Below the pieces are notes generated by a model, which was not told the DNA's origin, ran no database searches, and was given only the letters and a program-made list of their open reading frames with translations. Below are positions 1 to 8,737 of a stretch of DNA of 64,000 nt, one piece after another. The stretch is from NCBI RefSeq assembly GCF_003148685.1, contig NZ_QGGR01000006.1, positions 433,492 to 497,491 on the forward strand. Reading direction: 5' to 3'. This stretch comes from Actinoplanes xinjiangensis. GTDB lineage: Bacteria; Actinomycetota; Actinomycetes; Mycobacteriales; Micromonosporaceae. Both the position numbers and the translations under genes were made by a program. The stretch's first letter is position 1. Every line of letters starts with the position of its first letter.

Positions 1-407
1 TGTCGATCGTCCTGGCCCTGGCCGGGCGCGGCCCGCAACCACAGTGGCCGGTGGCCCTGATCTCGGTGCTCGTCGGCGGGACGGCGGCCTATCTTCTCGC
101 CCAGCTCGCGATCGGCAACGTCACCCGGCGGGCGATCTACCTCTACCCGGGAGGCTATGTCGCCACCGGACCCTCCGGGCGGGTGATCCGCACCGTCGCG
201 TGGCAGAGGCTCGCGGGCATCGACGGCATGGGCAGCCCGCTGCAGATGCGGGTGCAGGTCGCGGGCACCCGGGCGCGGACCGTCTTCGCGTTCCGGCACC
301 GCGGCGGCTGGCCCCGGCCGATCAAGTTCACCGAGATCACCGGGCGCGAACAGCTCGGCCCGCTCGCCTACCGGCTGTACATCGAGGACACCGGCAAGCC
401 GGCCTGA
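1..407 (+). CDS. Partial membrane-anchored hypothetical protein (5' end off window)
   Basis: The reading frame is open from the left edge (first full codon at 3) and ends with TGA at 405-407, so the true start lies upstream. The visible part opens with a hydrophobic stretch around an in-frame ATG at 51 (ALISVLVGGTAAYLLAQLAI), the end of a membrane segment. About 95 soluble residues follow, rich in beta-type sequence (AIYLYPGGYVATG, VFAFRHRGGW). The layout resembles small actinobacterial membrane proteins with a PH-like soluble domain, but I do not recognise the family. The next gene on the strand starts 85 bp later, so it is probably separate. Confidence 0.55.
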   Translation, partial: SIVLALAGRGPQPQWPVALISVLVGGTAAYLLAQLAIGNVTRRAIYLYPGGYVATGPSGRVIRTVAWQRLAGIDGMGSPLQMRVQVAGTRARTVFAFRHRGGWPRPIKFTEITGREQLGPLAYRLYIEDTGKPA

Positions 408-492
408 GAGGGCACGTTCGCGTCGCACGTTCGGCCGTACCCCGGCGCGACTTCGCCGCCGGGGGCACCGTCATGGCGTACCTTCGCAGGTT

Positions 493-963
493 ATGGCCCC
501 TGTAGTGGATTTCGGCGAGGTATCGACCGCCGGCCTGGAGTCGTCGCCGGTCGCGGAGGCGCTCGCCGGGCTGCGGGCCAACGAGGCCCGGTACTTCCGG
601 AACAAGTACGGCCACGTCTTCACCGTGGACACCGTCGAACCCGGCAGCGCCGCCCAGCAGACCGTCGACTGGGTGCACCGCATCCTCCAGGAGGAACGCG
701 GCCTGGTCATCGCCTCCCGGCCACTGGAGGCGACCGCCTTCCAGGTCGAGAACATCAGGATGGCGTACGTGTTCTACGAGAACGGCCTGTCCGTCAACGT
801 GATGTACACCGTCGACGACGGCGGGAAGCGGGCGGTCGGCTTCAAACTCTCCGACGGGATGGAGGTCCCCGCGGAACTCGGCACGTTCAAGTTCGCCCGT
901 CAGCGGTCCAAACTGGCCGGGACCATCCGCGGCTCCTACTTCATCGTCAAGAACGAATACTGA
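493..963 (+). CDS. Hypothetical protein, 156 aa
   Basis: A soluble protein of 156 residues with no signal peptide or membrane segment. It has an alpha-rich N-terminal half (VAEALAGLRANEARYFRNKYG) and a beta-rich C-terminal half (MAYVFYENGLSVNVMYTVDD). I do not recognise the family. Coding support comes from GC3 bias along the whole frame and from a TACCTT box 8 nt before the ATG, the spacing expected of a leaderless or near-leaderless transcript. It is convergent with the TSUP exporter gene, with only 12 bp between the stops. Confidence 0.6.
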   Translation: MAPVVDFGEVSTAGLESSPVAEALAGLRANEARYFRNKYGHVFTVDTVEPGSAAQQTVDWVHRILQEERGLVIASRPLEATAFQVENIRMAYVFYENGLSVNVMYTVDDGGKRAVGFKLSDGMEVPAELGTFKFARQRSKLAGTIRGSYFIVKNEY

Positions 964-975
964 CACCGCGGGAGT

Positions 976-1758
976 TCACGGGGTCAGCCCCTGGACGAGG
1001 TACAGCACGGCCAGCGCGGTGGCGAGCGCGCCGAGGAGCAACCGCAGCGACTTCTCCGGCAGGCGGGGTTGCAGGCGGGCGCCGAGGTAGCCGCCGACGA
1101 GCCCACCGGCGCCGCAGAGCAGGCCGAGTGGCCAGTGCGGGGCGACGTCACCATCGGTGGTGAGGGCCAGCACGCCGTAGGTGGCGGCGCCGGCGATCGA
1201 CGTGACGAAGGTGGACGCCAGCGCGGCCGGCGCGATCCGGGTCATCGGGGTGCCGCGCCCCGCCAGGATCGGGCCGAGGATCGAGCCGCCACCGATGCCG
1301 TAGACGCCACCGACGGTGCCGGTGGCCAGGCTGAGCCCCAGGATCGTACGCCGGGACAGGGCGGGCCGGTCGACGGCGGCCGGGCGCAGCGCGCGGGCGC
1401 ACAGCCACAGGCCGAGCGGCAGCAGGACCGCGGCGGCGACGAGGCGGAAGGTCCGCGGACCCGGGATGGCGAAGACCCGGACGACCGCGCCGAGGACGAC
1501 GCCCGGCACACTGCCGGCGATCATCAGCCGGGCGAGCGGGCCGGTGAGCTGGCCGTTGCGCCGGTACCGGGCCAGGGCACCGGGGCCGGAGACGACGTTG
1601 AACAGCAGGTTGGTCGGGGTGACCGCCGGGTTCGGCACGTGCAGGACGCTGAGCTGGACCGGAAGCAGGAAGACGGCGCCGGACACCCCGGCGGGCGACG
1701 TCACGATCGAGATGAGCAGCCCGGCGAGGAAGCCGGCGAGCCCGGTCTGCCAGGTCAT
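976..1758 (-). CDS. TauE/SafE (TSUP) family membrane transporter
   Basis: A polytopic protein of about 260 residues, nearly all hydrophobic helices, as expected for the eight-helix sulfite-exporter TauE/SafE family. Members move sulfite, sulfoacetate or other organosulfur anions across the cytoplasmic membrane; the substrate here cannot be told. The family-typical first half has the small-residue-rich run SPAGVSGAVFLLPVQLSVL, and the second half repeats the topology with a glycine-rich turn (YGIGGGSILGPIL). I chose ATG 1758 over GTG 1770 because TATGGT sits exactly 7 nt before it, a leaderless arrangement seen repeatedly in this window. It stands alone. Confidence 0.8.
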   Translation of the reverse strand: MTWQTGLAGFLAGLLISIVTSPAGVSGAVFLLPVQLSVLHVPNPAVTPTNLLFNVVSGPGALARYRRNGQLTGPLARLMIAGSVPGVVLGAVVRVFAIPGPRTFRLVAAAVLLPLGLWLCARALRPAAVDRPALSRRTILGLSLATGTVGGVYGIGGGSILGPILAGRGTPMTRIAPAALASTFVTSIAGAATYGVLALTTDGDVAPHWPLGLLCGAGGLVGGYLGARLQPRLPEKSLRLLLGALATALAVLYLVQGLTP

Positions 1759-1865
1759 GATCATCACCATACGGCGCGGTCGTTACGTGACCTCCCCGCA
1801 ACAACCGCACTCCGGCCTTGCCGGTGCCGGCTCTCGTGGGGGCGCAGCGACTGCCCGGCTGGGCC

Positions 1866-2894
1866 TCACGGGGAACTCAGCCGGGCGCTCGCGGCGACGG
1901 TCTCCTCGGTCTCGGTCCGGCGCCGGCGCTCGTAGGCGGCGAACGCGGCCCCCGGGTCGTCGTGGTCCCGCAGCGCCGCGGCGAGCGCCACCGCGTCCTC
2001 GGCGGCCATCGACGCGCCCTGGGCGGCGGCGGGGACGGCGGCGTGCGCGGCGTCACCGGCCAGCACCATACGGTCGTCGTGCCAGCGCGGGGTGGTCGGG
2101 ATGTCGTAGGAGTCGCCGCCCACCACGTCCGGGCCGGAGGCGGCGATCACCGCGGCCGCCGGAGCGGGACACTGCCGCGCGGCCAGGTCACGCCACTGTT
2201 CCGGGCTCAGTCCCGCGGCCGGCTCCGTGCCCGGGAGCCGGGCGAACCACCACGTCCGGCCGTCGCCTCCGGGCACGGTGAGACCGGCGAACGCCCGGCT
2301 GCCACGGATCATCAGGTACTCGTCCGGGTCGAGGCCGGCCGGATTGCCGGGCGTGTAGCCGTACACGACATGCTGCCCGGACCACCGCGGCGCCGGCGCC
2401 TGCGCATCGATCAGCCGGCGGGTCAGCGAATGAATGCCGTCCGCGCCGACCAGCACGTCCCCGGCCGCCCGGCTGCCGTCGGCGAAGCCGGCCTCGACCC
2501 CGTCCGGCCCGGCCGACGCCCCGGTCATCCGCCGGCCGTGATGCACCCGGATCCCACGCGCCACCGCCAGCTCCTGCAACGCCCGGTAGAGCGCGGCGCG
2601 GGTGAGCGACCGGGCCGGCCCCTCGATCGGCCGGTGCCCGAGCCGGCGCCCCTCCTCGTCGGCCAGCGCCACCGCCCGCGCCGGGAACGACACCGCCTCC
2701 ACCGCCTCGGCCGCGCCGATCGCCGCGAACGCCGCCATCCCGTTGCGCATCACGGTGAGGAACGCGCCGCCGTCCGCGCCCCCGGACGGATGCGCCTCGA
2801 AGACCTCGGCCTCGATCCCGACGTTCAGCAGGGCGAGCGCGGTCGCGGTCCCCGCGACACCACCACCGGCGACAACCACTTTGCGTACGGCCAT
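1866..2894 (-). CDS. FAD-dependent monooxygenase (PHBH-type flavoprotein)
   Basis: A group A flavoprotein monooxygenase of 342 residues, which hydroxylates or epoxidises a small organic substrate using NAD(P)H and O2 in the cytoplasm. Three flavin signatures are in order: the N-terminal Rossmann GGGVAGT near residue 8, the mid-domain DG motif VGADGIHS near 149, and the GD motif LAGDAAHA near 280, followed by AAEDAVALAAAL. The length is at the short end for the family. ATG 2894 is preferred over ATG 2903 because CAGGAT lies 7 nt before it. The substrate is unknown. The MFS transporter gene lies upstream on the same strand about 80 bp away, so the two could be functionally linked. Confidence 0.8.
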   Translation of the reverse strand: MAVRKVVVAGGGVAGTATALALLNVGIEAEVFEAHPSGGADGGAFLTVMRNGMAAFAAIGAAEAVEAVSFPARAVALADEEGRRLGHRPIEGPARSLTRAALYRALQELAVARGIRVHHGRRMTGASAGPDGVEAGFADGSRAAGDVLVGADGIHSLTRRLIDAQAPAPRWSGQHVVYGYTPGNPAGLDPDEYLMIRGSRAFAGLTVPGGDGRTWWFARLPGTEPAAGLSPEQWRDLAARQCPAPAAAVIAASGPDVVGGDSYDIPTTPRWHDDRMVLAGDAAHAAVPAAAQGASMAAEDAVALAAALRDHDDPGAAFAAYERRRRTETEETVAASARLSSP

Positions 2895-2975
2895 ACGCGC
2901 CATCCTGCCGTGTCCTCGGCGCAGACCGCGACGGTGATCTCAGAGAGGGCTGCGCCGCCGTCCCATGGGCCGGGC

Positions 2976-4289
2976 TCAGGCGGGCGGCGACGTCTGACCG
3001 GCCGGGACGCTCACGGCCTTGGAGGCGCGGGCATCGGCCAGTACCTCGGCGGGCACGTGCTGCTCGAGGAACCGGCGTGCCATCCGGGTCGACGGATGGA
3101 TCGCGACGGTGGCGACCAGGATGATGCCGGCGATCACCAGCCACCCGGCGGCGCCCCAGTTCATCGCGAGGTAGGTGTACACCGCCGGCGCCCACACCTT
3201 GCCGAGCGTGCCGCTGAGGTTGGCCGTCCCCTGGTAGGCGCCCCGCTGACGGGGGTCCATGAGCTCGGCCTCGAAGGTCCAGTCGGCGGCGTTGAGGTAG
3301 AGCTCCGCCCCGGTCACGGTGATGTGCCCCAGCCAGACCAGGGCGATCGTGATCCATCCGATGGTGTCGTGGGTGGCCAGCGTGATGAGACAGGAGATCA
3401 CGAAGAACGCCGACGAGATGCGGATCGCGCGCAGCGCGGTGGGCAGCCCGTCGACCCCGCGTGCCGCCGCCATCGGCAGGAAGATGCACATCACGGTGTT
3501 GGTGGCGAACAGGAACGCCAGAAGCACCCGCGGTGCGTCGGTCTTCTCCACCAGCCACAGTGGGATCACGACGTTGAGCAGCACCTGGTTGGTCCAGAAC
3601 ACCCCGGCGAAGAAGGTGGTGAGCAGCCATCCGGGATTGCGCATCGGCCCCGGCCCGGGGATCCGCATCCGGCGCTCGGCCGGGGTGCGGTTGTCGTGCG
3701 AGGCCCGCGGCAGCTTGGCGACCCCGGCCGCGTTGACCAGGAAGACCAGGGCGGTGAACCAGGGCATCGCGTGCAGCACGGTGTTGGAGTGGAACGCCAG
3801 CGCGATTCCCCCGGCGAGCGAGCCGAGGGTGAATCCGAGGTTGAGCGCGGAGTACATGTAGGCCCGTGACCGCACCCGCTCCTCGGGGGGCAGGACGTCG
3901 ATGGTGTACGCGCCGTGGGCGGCATGCCCCAGCGCGCCGATGACCTCCATCCCGACGGCCATCGCGACGAAGCCGGGGAAGTCGCCGATGAACGGCCACA
4001 GCGCGAACATGGCCGCCTGACCGGTCGCGCCGACGGCCCACATCCTCTTCGGCCCGAAGCGGTCGACCAGTTTGCCCATCGGCAGCGCCGCCAGGAACGA
4101 GGCGATCCCCGCGCAGGTCAGGCCGAGACCGACCTGGGCGGCCGACAGCCCGACGATCTGCGTGAAGAACACCGCCGACCCGGTCATGAACGCGCCCTCA
4201 CCGAGCGCGAACATCAGCGACTGGAGGGCGAGCCGCCCGGCCAGAGCCGACGGGGGACGCATGTGTCGAAGGGTGGCGCTGAGTCTCAC
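2976..4289 (-). CDS. Major facilitator superfamily transporter
   Basis: A 437-residue inner-membrane protein with twelve predicted helices in two homologous halves. The loop between helices 2 and 3 carries the MFS-typical signature GKLVDRFGPKRMW (motif A, GxLaDrxGrkr). It most resembles drug:H+ antiporter-like MFS proteins, but no substrate can be read from sequence. GTG 4289 is the outermost start; ATG 4262 is an in-frame alternative that removes nine residues and would still precede helix 1. It is encoded upstream of the flavoprotein monooxygenase on the same strand. Such pairs often handle a toxic or secondary-metabolite substrate, but that link is only inferred from position. Confidence 0.8.
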   Translation of the reverse strand: MRLSATLRHMRPPSALAGRLALQSLMFALGEGAFMTGSAVFFTQIVGLSAAQVGLGLTCAGIASFLAALPMGKLVDRFGPKRMWAVGATGQAAMFALWPFIGDFPGFVAMAVGMEVIGALGHAAHGAYTIDVLPPEERVRSRAYMYSALNLGFTLGSLAGGIALAFHSNTVLHAMPWFTALVFLVNAAGVAKLPRASHDNRTPAERRMRIPGPGPMRNPGWLLTTFFAGVFWTNQVLLNVVIPLWLVEKTDAPRVLLAFLFATNTVMCIFLPMAAARGVDGLPTALRAIRISSAFFVISCLITLATHDTIGWITIALVWLGHITVTGAELYLNAADWTFEAELMDPRQRGAYQGTANLSGTLGKVWAPAVYTYLAMNWGAAGWLVIAGIILVATVAIHPSTRMARRFLEQHVPAEVLADARASKAVSVPAGQTSPPA

Positions 4290-4351
4290 CCGGCAAGTCT
4301 CCGGGTCCCGATGTCAGATGTCGCCCGATTTTCGCCGCCGGCGCGTGGTGC

Positions 4352-5092
4352 TCAACGCCAGGTGACGACGGCTCTGTCGCGCCAGGACTCCCAGGCAGGC
4401 AGGTCGCCGTCGACGTCGAGGCCCTCGATTCCGGCGCGGTTCCACAGCAGCAGGTACAGGTCGGACGCGGTCCCGGCGAGACGGAGGCCGGCCGGCTGTC
4501 CACCGGCGTCGACGTACAGCCGATCCGGTTCCATCCGGATGGTCCAGGCCCGCCCGGCGTCGGTGGCGTGCAGCGACATGCGCAGCGGCGGGTCGGCGGC
4601 CAGTCGCTCCGGGCGGCGCTGGAAGAAGGCGTGGAGGAGCTCGTCGATGCCGTCGACGGCGAACTCCGGGCTCCATCGCGGGCGGGACCCGGTCGCCGAT
4701 TCGACGTCGGCGCGGTGGACGGCGGTCTCGTGGGCCTGCCGCCGGGCCCAGAACTCCAGCGGCGAGGCGGCCGGCAGGAACGTCCAGCAGTCGAGTGCCG
4801 GGTCGGCGGAGACGAGGGCGGCGACCAGGGAGCGGTGCCCCTCCCGGAACCAGTCGAGCAGGGTGCCGTCGGTGGGGGCGGCGAAGAACTCGTCGGCCGG
4901 GACGGGATCCCGGTGCCGCGCGGTGACGTGGGCGGTCGCCCACCGGTGGACGCCGCCCAGGTGATTCAGCAGGTCGGCGATCACCCAGCCGGGGCAGGTC
5001 GGCACTGCCGCATCGAGGCCTGCATGGTGGGCCGCCTCGGCCAGACGGTCGCCGTCGGCCTGGAGCGTCTCGATGAATTGATCAACGCGCAT
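4352..5092 (-). CDS. Maleylpyruvate isomerase family (DinB-like) mycothiol-dependent enzyme
   Basis: A 246-residue soluble protein of the actinobacterial maleylpyruvate isomerase/DinB-like fold, whose characterised members use mycothiol as cofactor. The N-terminal helix bundle carries CPGWVIADLLNHLGGVHRW with a metal-ligand type His, and a second histidine cluster AHETAVHRADVE completes the usual three-His site. The C-terminal 90 residues are the small domain common in this family. I chose ATG 5092 over ATG 5116 because CAGGAT lies 6 nt upstream and the longer form adds eight atypical residues. The reaction is unassigned; many homologues do not act on maleylpyruvate. Confidence 0.75.
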   Translation of the reverse strand: MRVDQFIETLQADGDRLAEAAHHAGLDAAVPTCPGWVIADLLNHLGGVHRWATAHVTARHRDPVPADEFFAAPTDGTLLDWFREGHRSLVAALVSADPALDCWTFLPAASPLEFWARRQAHETAVHRADVESATGSRPRWSPEFAVDGIDELLHAFFQRRPERLAADPPLRMSLHATDAGRAWTIRMEPDRLYVDAGGQPAGLRLAGTASDLYLLLWNRAGIEGLDVDGDLPAWESWRDRAVVTWR

Positions 5093-5132
5093 CGGGTCAT
5101 CCTGGCATGCCTCCACGAACGCGTACGGCCCG

Positions 5133-5390
5133 TCAGTCGGCGATGGCTGTGCCGGGGGGCCTCCCCGTCTCCGGTGGCCCCCCGGGTGGGATCACTCGTT
5201 TCTGGAGGCGGCGACGGTTCGCCACCCACTTCTCGACGTCGGCGGCCCGCCACACCTTGCCCTGGCTGAGGTCGGCCACCGGCGCCGGGAAGTCGGGCCG
5301 GCAGGTGAGCTGGTAGACGCGCTGCCGGGTGATGCCGCCCAGGAGCATGCGGATCTCGTGGGCGCCCATCAGATACCGTTTGTCGGCCAT
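5133..5390 (-). CDS. Small helix-turn-helix DNA-binding protein (AlpA/MerR-like)
   Basis: An 85-residue protein with a winged-helix type DNA-binding region: LMGAHEIRMLLGGITRQRVYQL forms the helix-turn-helix and the KVWRAADVEKWVANRR wing matches AlpA-like regulators and excisionases. No phage or integrase gene is adjacent, so a chromosomal regulator is as likely as an excisionase. ATG 5390 is chosen because a TATAGT box lies 7 nt before it; two in-frame ATGs lie further upstream. It is divergent from the HAD hydrolase gene, about 150 bp away. The proline-rich C-terminus looks disordered. Confidence 0.7.
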   Translation of the reverse strand: MADKRYLMGAHEIRMLLGGITRQRVYQLTCRPDFPAPVADLSQGKVWRAADVEKWVANRRRLQKRVIPPGGPPETGRPPGTAIAD

Positions 5391-5538
5391 GCTCATGACT
5401 ATAGGCCACAGACAAGTGGTCATGAGACCGGAGGGGCGATTCCATCCGTTCGGTGTGCCGGTGGGCGATGTGCCCCGGTGGGCGATCGCTGCTCACGAGT
5501 GCGGGCCCCGGCCCCGGAGGCTCTCTAGAGTTGCCGGC

Positions 5539-6276
5539 ATGACGATCGACCTCACCGGGTTCGCGGCGCTCAGCTTCGACTGCTACGGCACGCTGATCGA
5601 CTGGGAGACCGGGATCGCGGCCGTGCTCGCGCCGTGGGCCCGGGAGCAGGGGCTCCAACTCGGCGACGATCAGCTGCTGCTGACCTACGGCGACCACGAG
5701 GCGGCGGTGGAGCGCCGGACGCCGGCCCCGCTCTACCCCGAGGTGCTCGCCGAGGCGTTCCGGCGTACCGGCGCCGCTCTCGGCCGCCCGGTCTCCGACG
5801 AGTGGGCCCGGCGGCTGGCCGGGTCCGTGCCGCAGTGGCCGGCCTTCCCCGACTCGCCGGGTGCCCTGGCCCGCCTGGCGCAGCACTACCGGCTGATCAT
5901 CGTCTCCAACGTGCACCGCGACGGCTTCGCCGGGAGCAACCGGCACCTGCGCGGTGACTTCGCCGCGATCATCACGGCCGAGGACGTCGGCGGCTACAAG
6001 CCGGGGGACCGGCACTTCCGGGCACTGGACGCCGCCCTGCCGGGCCTCGGGATCGAGCGCGGGCGGCTGCTGCACGTCGCACAGAGCCTGTTCCACGACC
6101 ACGTCCCGGCCCGGCGGGAGGGGCTGCCGTCGGTGTGGATCAACCGGCGGCACGACCGGCCCGGCTGGGGTGCCACCCCGGAGCCGGGCGAGGAGTTCAG
6201 CTACGACCTGCAGTTTCCGACCATGGAGGCCTTCGCCGACGCCGTCGACCGGGCGTTCGCCGCGAAGAGCGCCTGA
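5539..6276 (+). CDS. Haloacid dehalogenase type II family hydrolase
   Basis: A 245-residue HAD-superfamily hydrolase. Motif I is FDCYGTL with the nucleophile at Asp14; the Tyr at position +2, instead of the phosphatase Asp, is the L-2-haloacid dehalogenase pattern. Motif II is IIVSNV, motif III is the Lys in GGYKPGD, and the distal acid site lies in AQSLFHDHVPAR. The natural substrate may be a haloacid or another small 2-substituted acid. ATG 5539 is set by TAGAGT 7 nt upstream; a longer in-frame extension to 5329 has no support. The cyclodeaminase homologue starts 4 nt after the stop, so the two are almost certainly co-transcribed. Confidence 0.82.
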   Translation: MTIDLTGFAALSFDCYGTLIDWETGIAAVLAPWAREQGLQLGDDQLLLTYGDHEAAVERRTPAPLYPEVLAEAFRRTGAALGRPVSDEWARRLAGSVPQWPAFPDSPGALARLAQHYRLIIVSNVHRDGFAGSNRHLRGDFAAIITAEDVGGYKPGDRHFRALDAALPGLGIERGRLLHVAQSLFHDHVPARREGLPSVWINRRHDRPGWGATPEPGEEFSYDLQFPTMEAFADAVDRAFAAKSA

Positions 6277-6280
6277 GCCG

Positions 6281-7132
6281 GTGATCCCCTACCTGACGGC
6301 GGAGCAGATCGTCGCGCTGCTGCCGCCCGCCGCAGCCGTCGCCGCCGTCGAGGACGCCCTGCGGGCCGGCCTCGACCCGTCAGCCGGTGCCGCCCGCAGT
6401 GCCGTGCCGCTGCGTCACGGCTCGCTGCTGCTCATGCCGGCCGAATCCGAGGCGCACGCCGGCGTCAAAATCGTCACCGTCGCGCCCGGCAACGCGGCAC
6501 TCGGCCTGCCCCGGATCAACGCGCTCTACGCCGTCTTCGACGCCGTCACCCTGCAACCGGCGGCACTGCTCGACGGTACGGCGCTGACCACCCTGCGGAC
6601 CCCGGCCGTGTCGTTCGCGGCCGTCCGGCGGTTGCTGCCGCCGAACCCACACGTGGTGGTGTTCGGCGCCGGGCCTCAGGGCCGGGGGCACGTCGACACG
6701 CTGAACGACCTGGTCACGCCCGCTTCGGTCACGGTCGTCACCCGTACCTCGAACGCCGGGGTGGACAGGTCGTTGCGGGGCGCCGACCTGGTCGTCTGCG
6801 CCACCACCGCCCGGGAGCCGCTCTTCGACTCCGCGCTGCTCGGTGACCACGCGATCGTCGTCGCCGTCGGCTCGCACGAACCGGATGCCCGCGAGGTCGA
6901 CTCGGCGTTCTGCGCGCGGGCCACCGTGATCGTCGAGGACCGGGCGACCGCGTTGCGCGAGGCCGGCGACGTCGTCCGCGCCGTCGCCGACGGTGTCCTC
7001 GACCCGGACCGGCTGGCCACCATCGGCGACGAGGTCGATCCGGCCGGGCCCGTCCTTTTCAAGGGGACCGGCATGGCCTGGCAGGACCTCGTCGTCGCGG
7101 AGGCGGTCCTGGCCGCGGCACCGGCCACCTAG
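6281..7132 (+). CDS. Ornithine cyclodeaminase/mu-crystallin family NAD(P)-binding protein
   Basis: A 283-residue protein of the ornithine cyclodeaminase/mu-crystallin/ketimine reductase family. The N-terminal part includes SLLLMPAES and GVKIVTVAPGN, the usual substrate-binding Arg/Lys region, and a Rossmann domain begins at VVVFGAGPQGRGH near residue 126. The later FKGTGMAWQDL motif is diagnostic. Members reduce cyclic ketimines, make proline from ornithine, or build non-proteinogenic amino acids. The protein is somewhat shorter than the usual 310-330 residues. The start is GTG 6281, 4 nt after the HAD stop. A much longer open frame upstream (from 5954) is only an overprint of the HAD gene. 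Confidence 0.8.
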   Translation: MIPYLTAEQIVALLPPAAAVAAVEDALRAGLDPSAGAARSAVPLRHGSLLLMPAESEAHAGVKIVTVAPGNAALGLPRINALYAVFDAVTLQPAALLDGTALTTLRTPAVSFAAVRRLLPPNPHVVVFGAGPQGRGHVDTLNDLVTPASVTVVTRTSNAGVDRSLRGADLVVCATTAREPLFDSALLGDHAIVVAVGSHEPDAREVDSAFCARATVIVEDRATALREAGDVVRAVADGVLDPDRLATIGDEVDPAGPVLFKGTGMAWQDLVVAEAVLAAAPAT

Positions 7133-7212
7133 GATGGCGGGACCGCGTTCGGCTACCGCCCGGTCCACGGTATCCATCGGCTGCTCTAGAGCGCGGTCGC
7201 TATCGTCGCGGC

Positions 7213-7851
7213 ATGTATGTGATCGAGATGACCTCGGAACCGGCCGTCGCGGGGGACCGCGACACGGTGGGCGGCCGGCCCATCCTGGAGACGGAGCAGT
7301 CCTGGCCGGACTGCACCTGCGGCCGGCGGATGGCGCTGTTCTTCCAGATCGACGTCCCCGCCGACGTCCCGCATTTCGGCGGTGAGCACCTGCTGGTGTT
7401 CCAGTGCCCGATCCACAACGACGCCGCGTTCGGGCCCCGGCGACTGCCCGAACGGTATTGGGAGACGCCGTTGGGCGGCAACGAGACGGCGTTCTGGCGG
7501 ATCCTGCGGCACCGCGGCGGTGTCGTCGCCGCGTCGCCGGACGACATCATCCAGCCGCTGCGGCTGGCGCTGCGCCCCAGCGGGCCGGACGACGAGTGGG
7601 ACTTCCGCGTCGGCGGGCACCCGGCGTGGATCCAGGAGCCCGAGGACCACATCTGTGCCTGCGGTGCCGACCTGGAGTTCCTGGCCCAGATCCCGGAGAA
7701 CCTGGGCTTCCCGAAACGTCCGGAGGCACCGGAGCAGATCGACACGTTCGACTTCGACGCCTACGGCCTGTGCCTCGGCAACATGGCGTATCTGTTCGCC
7801 TGCCCGCGCCGGTGCGACGCGGCGGCCGCCTGGCCGATCAATCAGCACTGA
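7213..7851 (+). CDS. Hypothetical protein with Cys-rich metal-binding motifs (DUF1963-like)
   Basis: A 212-residue soluble protein. Four cysteine clusters (CTCG, QCPIH, CACG, ACPRRC) are spaced in two pairs and could bind one or two zinc ions. The central phrase GGHPAWIQEP resembles the DUF1963/YwqG family, so a divergent member is possible, but I am not sure. The start ATG is firm: TATCGT lies exactly 6 nt before it, giving a leaderless transcript. The 3' end overlaps the convergent gene by 10 bp. The function is unknown. Confidence 0.7.
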   Translation: MYVIEMTSEPAVAGDRDTVGGRPILETEQSWPDCTCGRRMALFFQIDVPADVPHFGGEHLLVFQCPIHNDAAFGPRRLPERYWETPLGGNETAFWRILRHRGGVVAASPDDIIQPLRLALRPSGPDDEWDFRVGGHPAWIQEPEDHICACGADLEFLAQIPENLGFPKRPEAPEQIDTFDFDAYGLCLGNMAYLFACPRRCDAAAAWPINQH

Positions 7852-8615
7852 GGCGTCGTCCGCTCGATCGGTGACAGACCGGCGATGACCAGGGCCAGCC
7901 GCTCGGTCCCGCTCCACTCGTGGCGGGCCGCCTGCAACAGGTCCGGCAGGGCGGACAGCGGCGCGGTCATGTCGACGCTCTGCTCCGGGTCGAACGCCGG
8001 CTCGTGGTCCTCCAGCCGCTCGCGGAAGGCGTCGGCGGCCAGCGACAGCACCTGGTTCGGGATGTCACCGAAGACCAGCGCCCGGTCGGTGACGGCGTCG
8101 GCCAGCGGGACCCCCGCGATGATCTCGAGGGTGCCGATGTCGCCGGCGAGCACCGCCTCGGCGAGAGTGTGGGCGTGTTCGAGGCCGTCGAGCAGCCACT
8201 GGTCGGGCCACATCCCCTCCCACGTCTCCGCGGCCAGGCCCGCACCGGGCACATGGGTGGGGCGGGTGTCACCGGTCGGCGCGTCGAACAGGTCACCCAG
8301 CGTCCCCGGCTCCCGGTCGGTCCCGGACAGCGCCATGCCGCGCCGGACCCGTTCACGGTTCGTCTCGTACACCCGGTGACCGCGGTGGGAGATGTCATGG
8401 CCGTAGTCGACGACCTCGACGTCGGCGACCTGGGCGTCGAGCGCCTCGTACAGATAGGTCAGCAGGTTGGCCCGGGCGTAGTCGGCGGCGAACCGCAGCG
8501 CCGCGCCCGTCGTCGCCGGGGCGGCGAATCCACTGCGACGGGCCAGCACCGCGTCGATCCTCGCCCGCCTCGCGGCGGCGGCTTCCCGGTTACCGGCACG
8601 GTCCCTGCGTGACAT
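7842..8615 (-). CDS. Hypothetical protein, 257 aa
   Basis: A soluble, acidic, mostly helical protein with no signal peptide and no motif I recognise. Recognisable phrases are EALDAQVADVEVVDYGHDISHRG near the N-terminus and LFDAPTGDTRPTHVPG in the middle. ATG 8615 is preferred to ATG 8642 because TATTGT is placed 6 nt before it, a typical leaderless promoter. It is divergent from the patatin gene and convergent with the metal-motif protein, overlapping that stop by 10 bp. No function can be given. Confidence 0.65.
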   Translation of the reverse strand: MSRRDRAGNREAAAARRARIDAVLARRSGFAAPATTGAALRFAADYARANLLTYLYEALDAQVADVEVVDYGHDISHRGHRVYETNRERVRRGMALSGTDREPGTLGDLFDAPTGDTRPTHVPGAGLAAETWEGMWPDQWLLDGLEHAHTLAEAVLAGDIGTLEIIAGVPLADAVTDRALVFGDIPNQVLSLAADAFRERLEDHEPAFDPEQSVDMTAPLSALPDLLQAARHEWSGTERLALVIAGLSPIERTTPQC

Positions 8616-8737
8616 CACCGAACAATACCGCCACCCATGCATCGGGTGCCGGGGCGGCGGAAGAGGGCTTCGGCGGGGTGCGCCGGGAGACGGTCTACGG
8701 CTGTCGGTACGGGCATCCGCGTGCTTGGATCGCCGGT

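Noticed and set aside
1069..4964. Several long plus-strand frames opposite the TSUP, monooxygenase, MFS and isomerase genes
   Set aside because: Composition is Arg/Gly/Pro-rich and low-complexity, and each lies entirely over a gene with intact family motifs.
5133..5390. AlpA-like protein as a phage excisionase marking a prophage
   Set aside because: No integrase, att-like repeat or phage structural gene is nearby, and base composition does not change.
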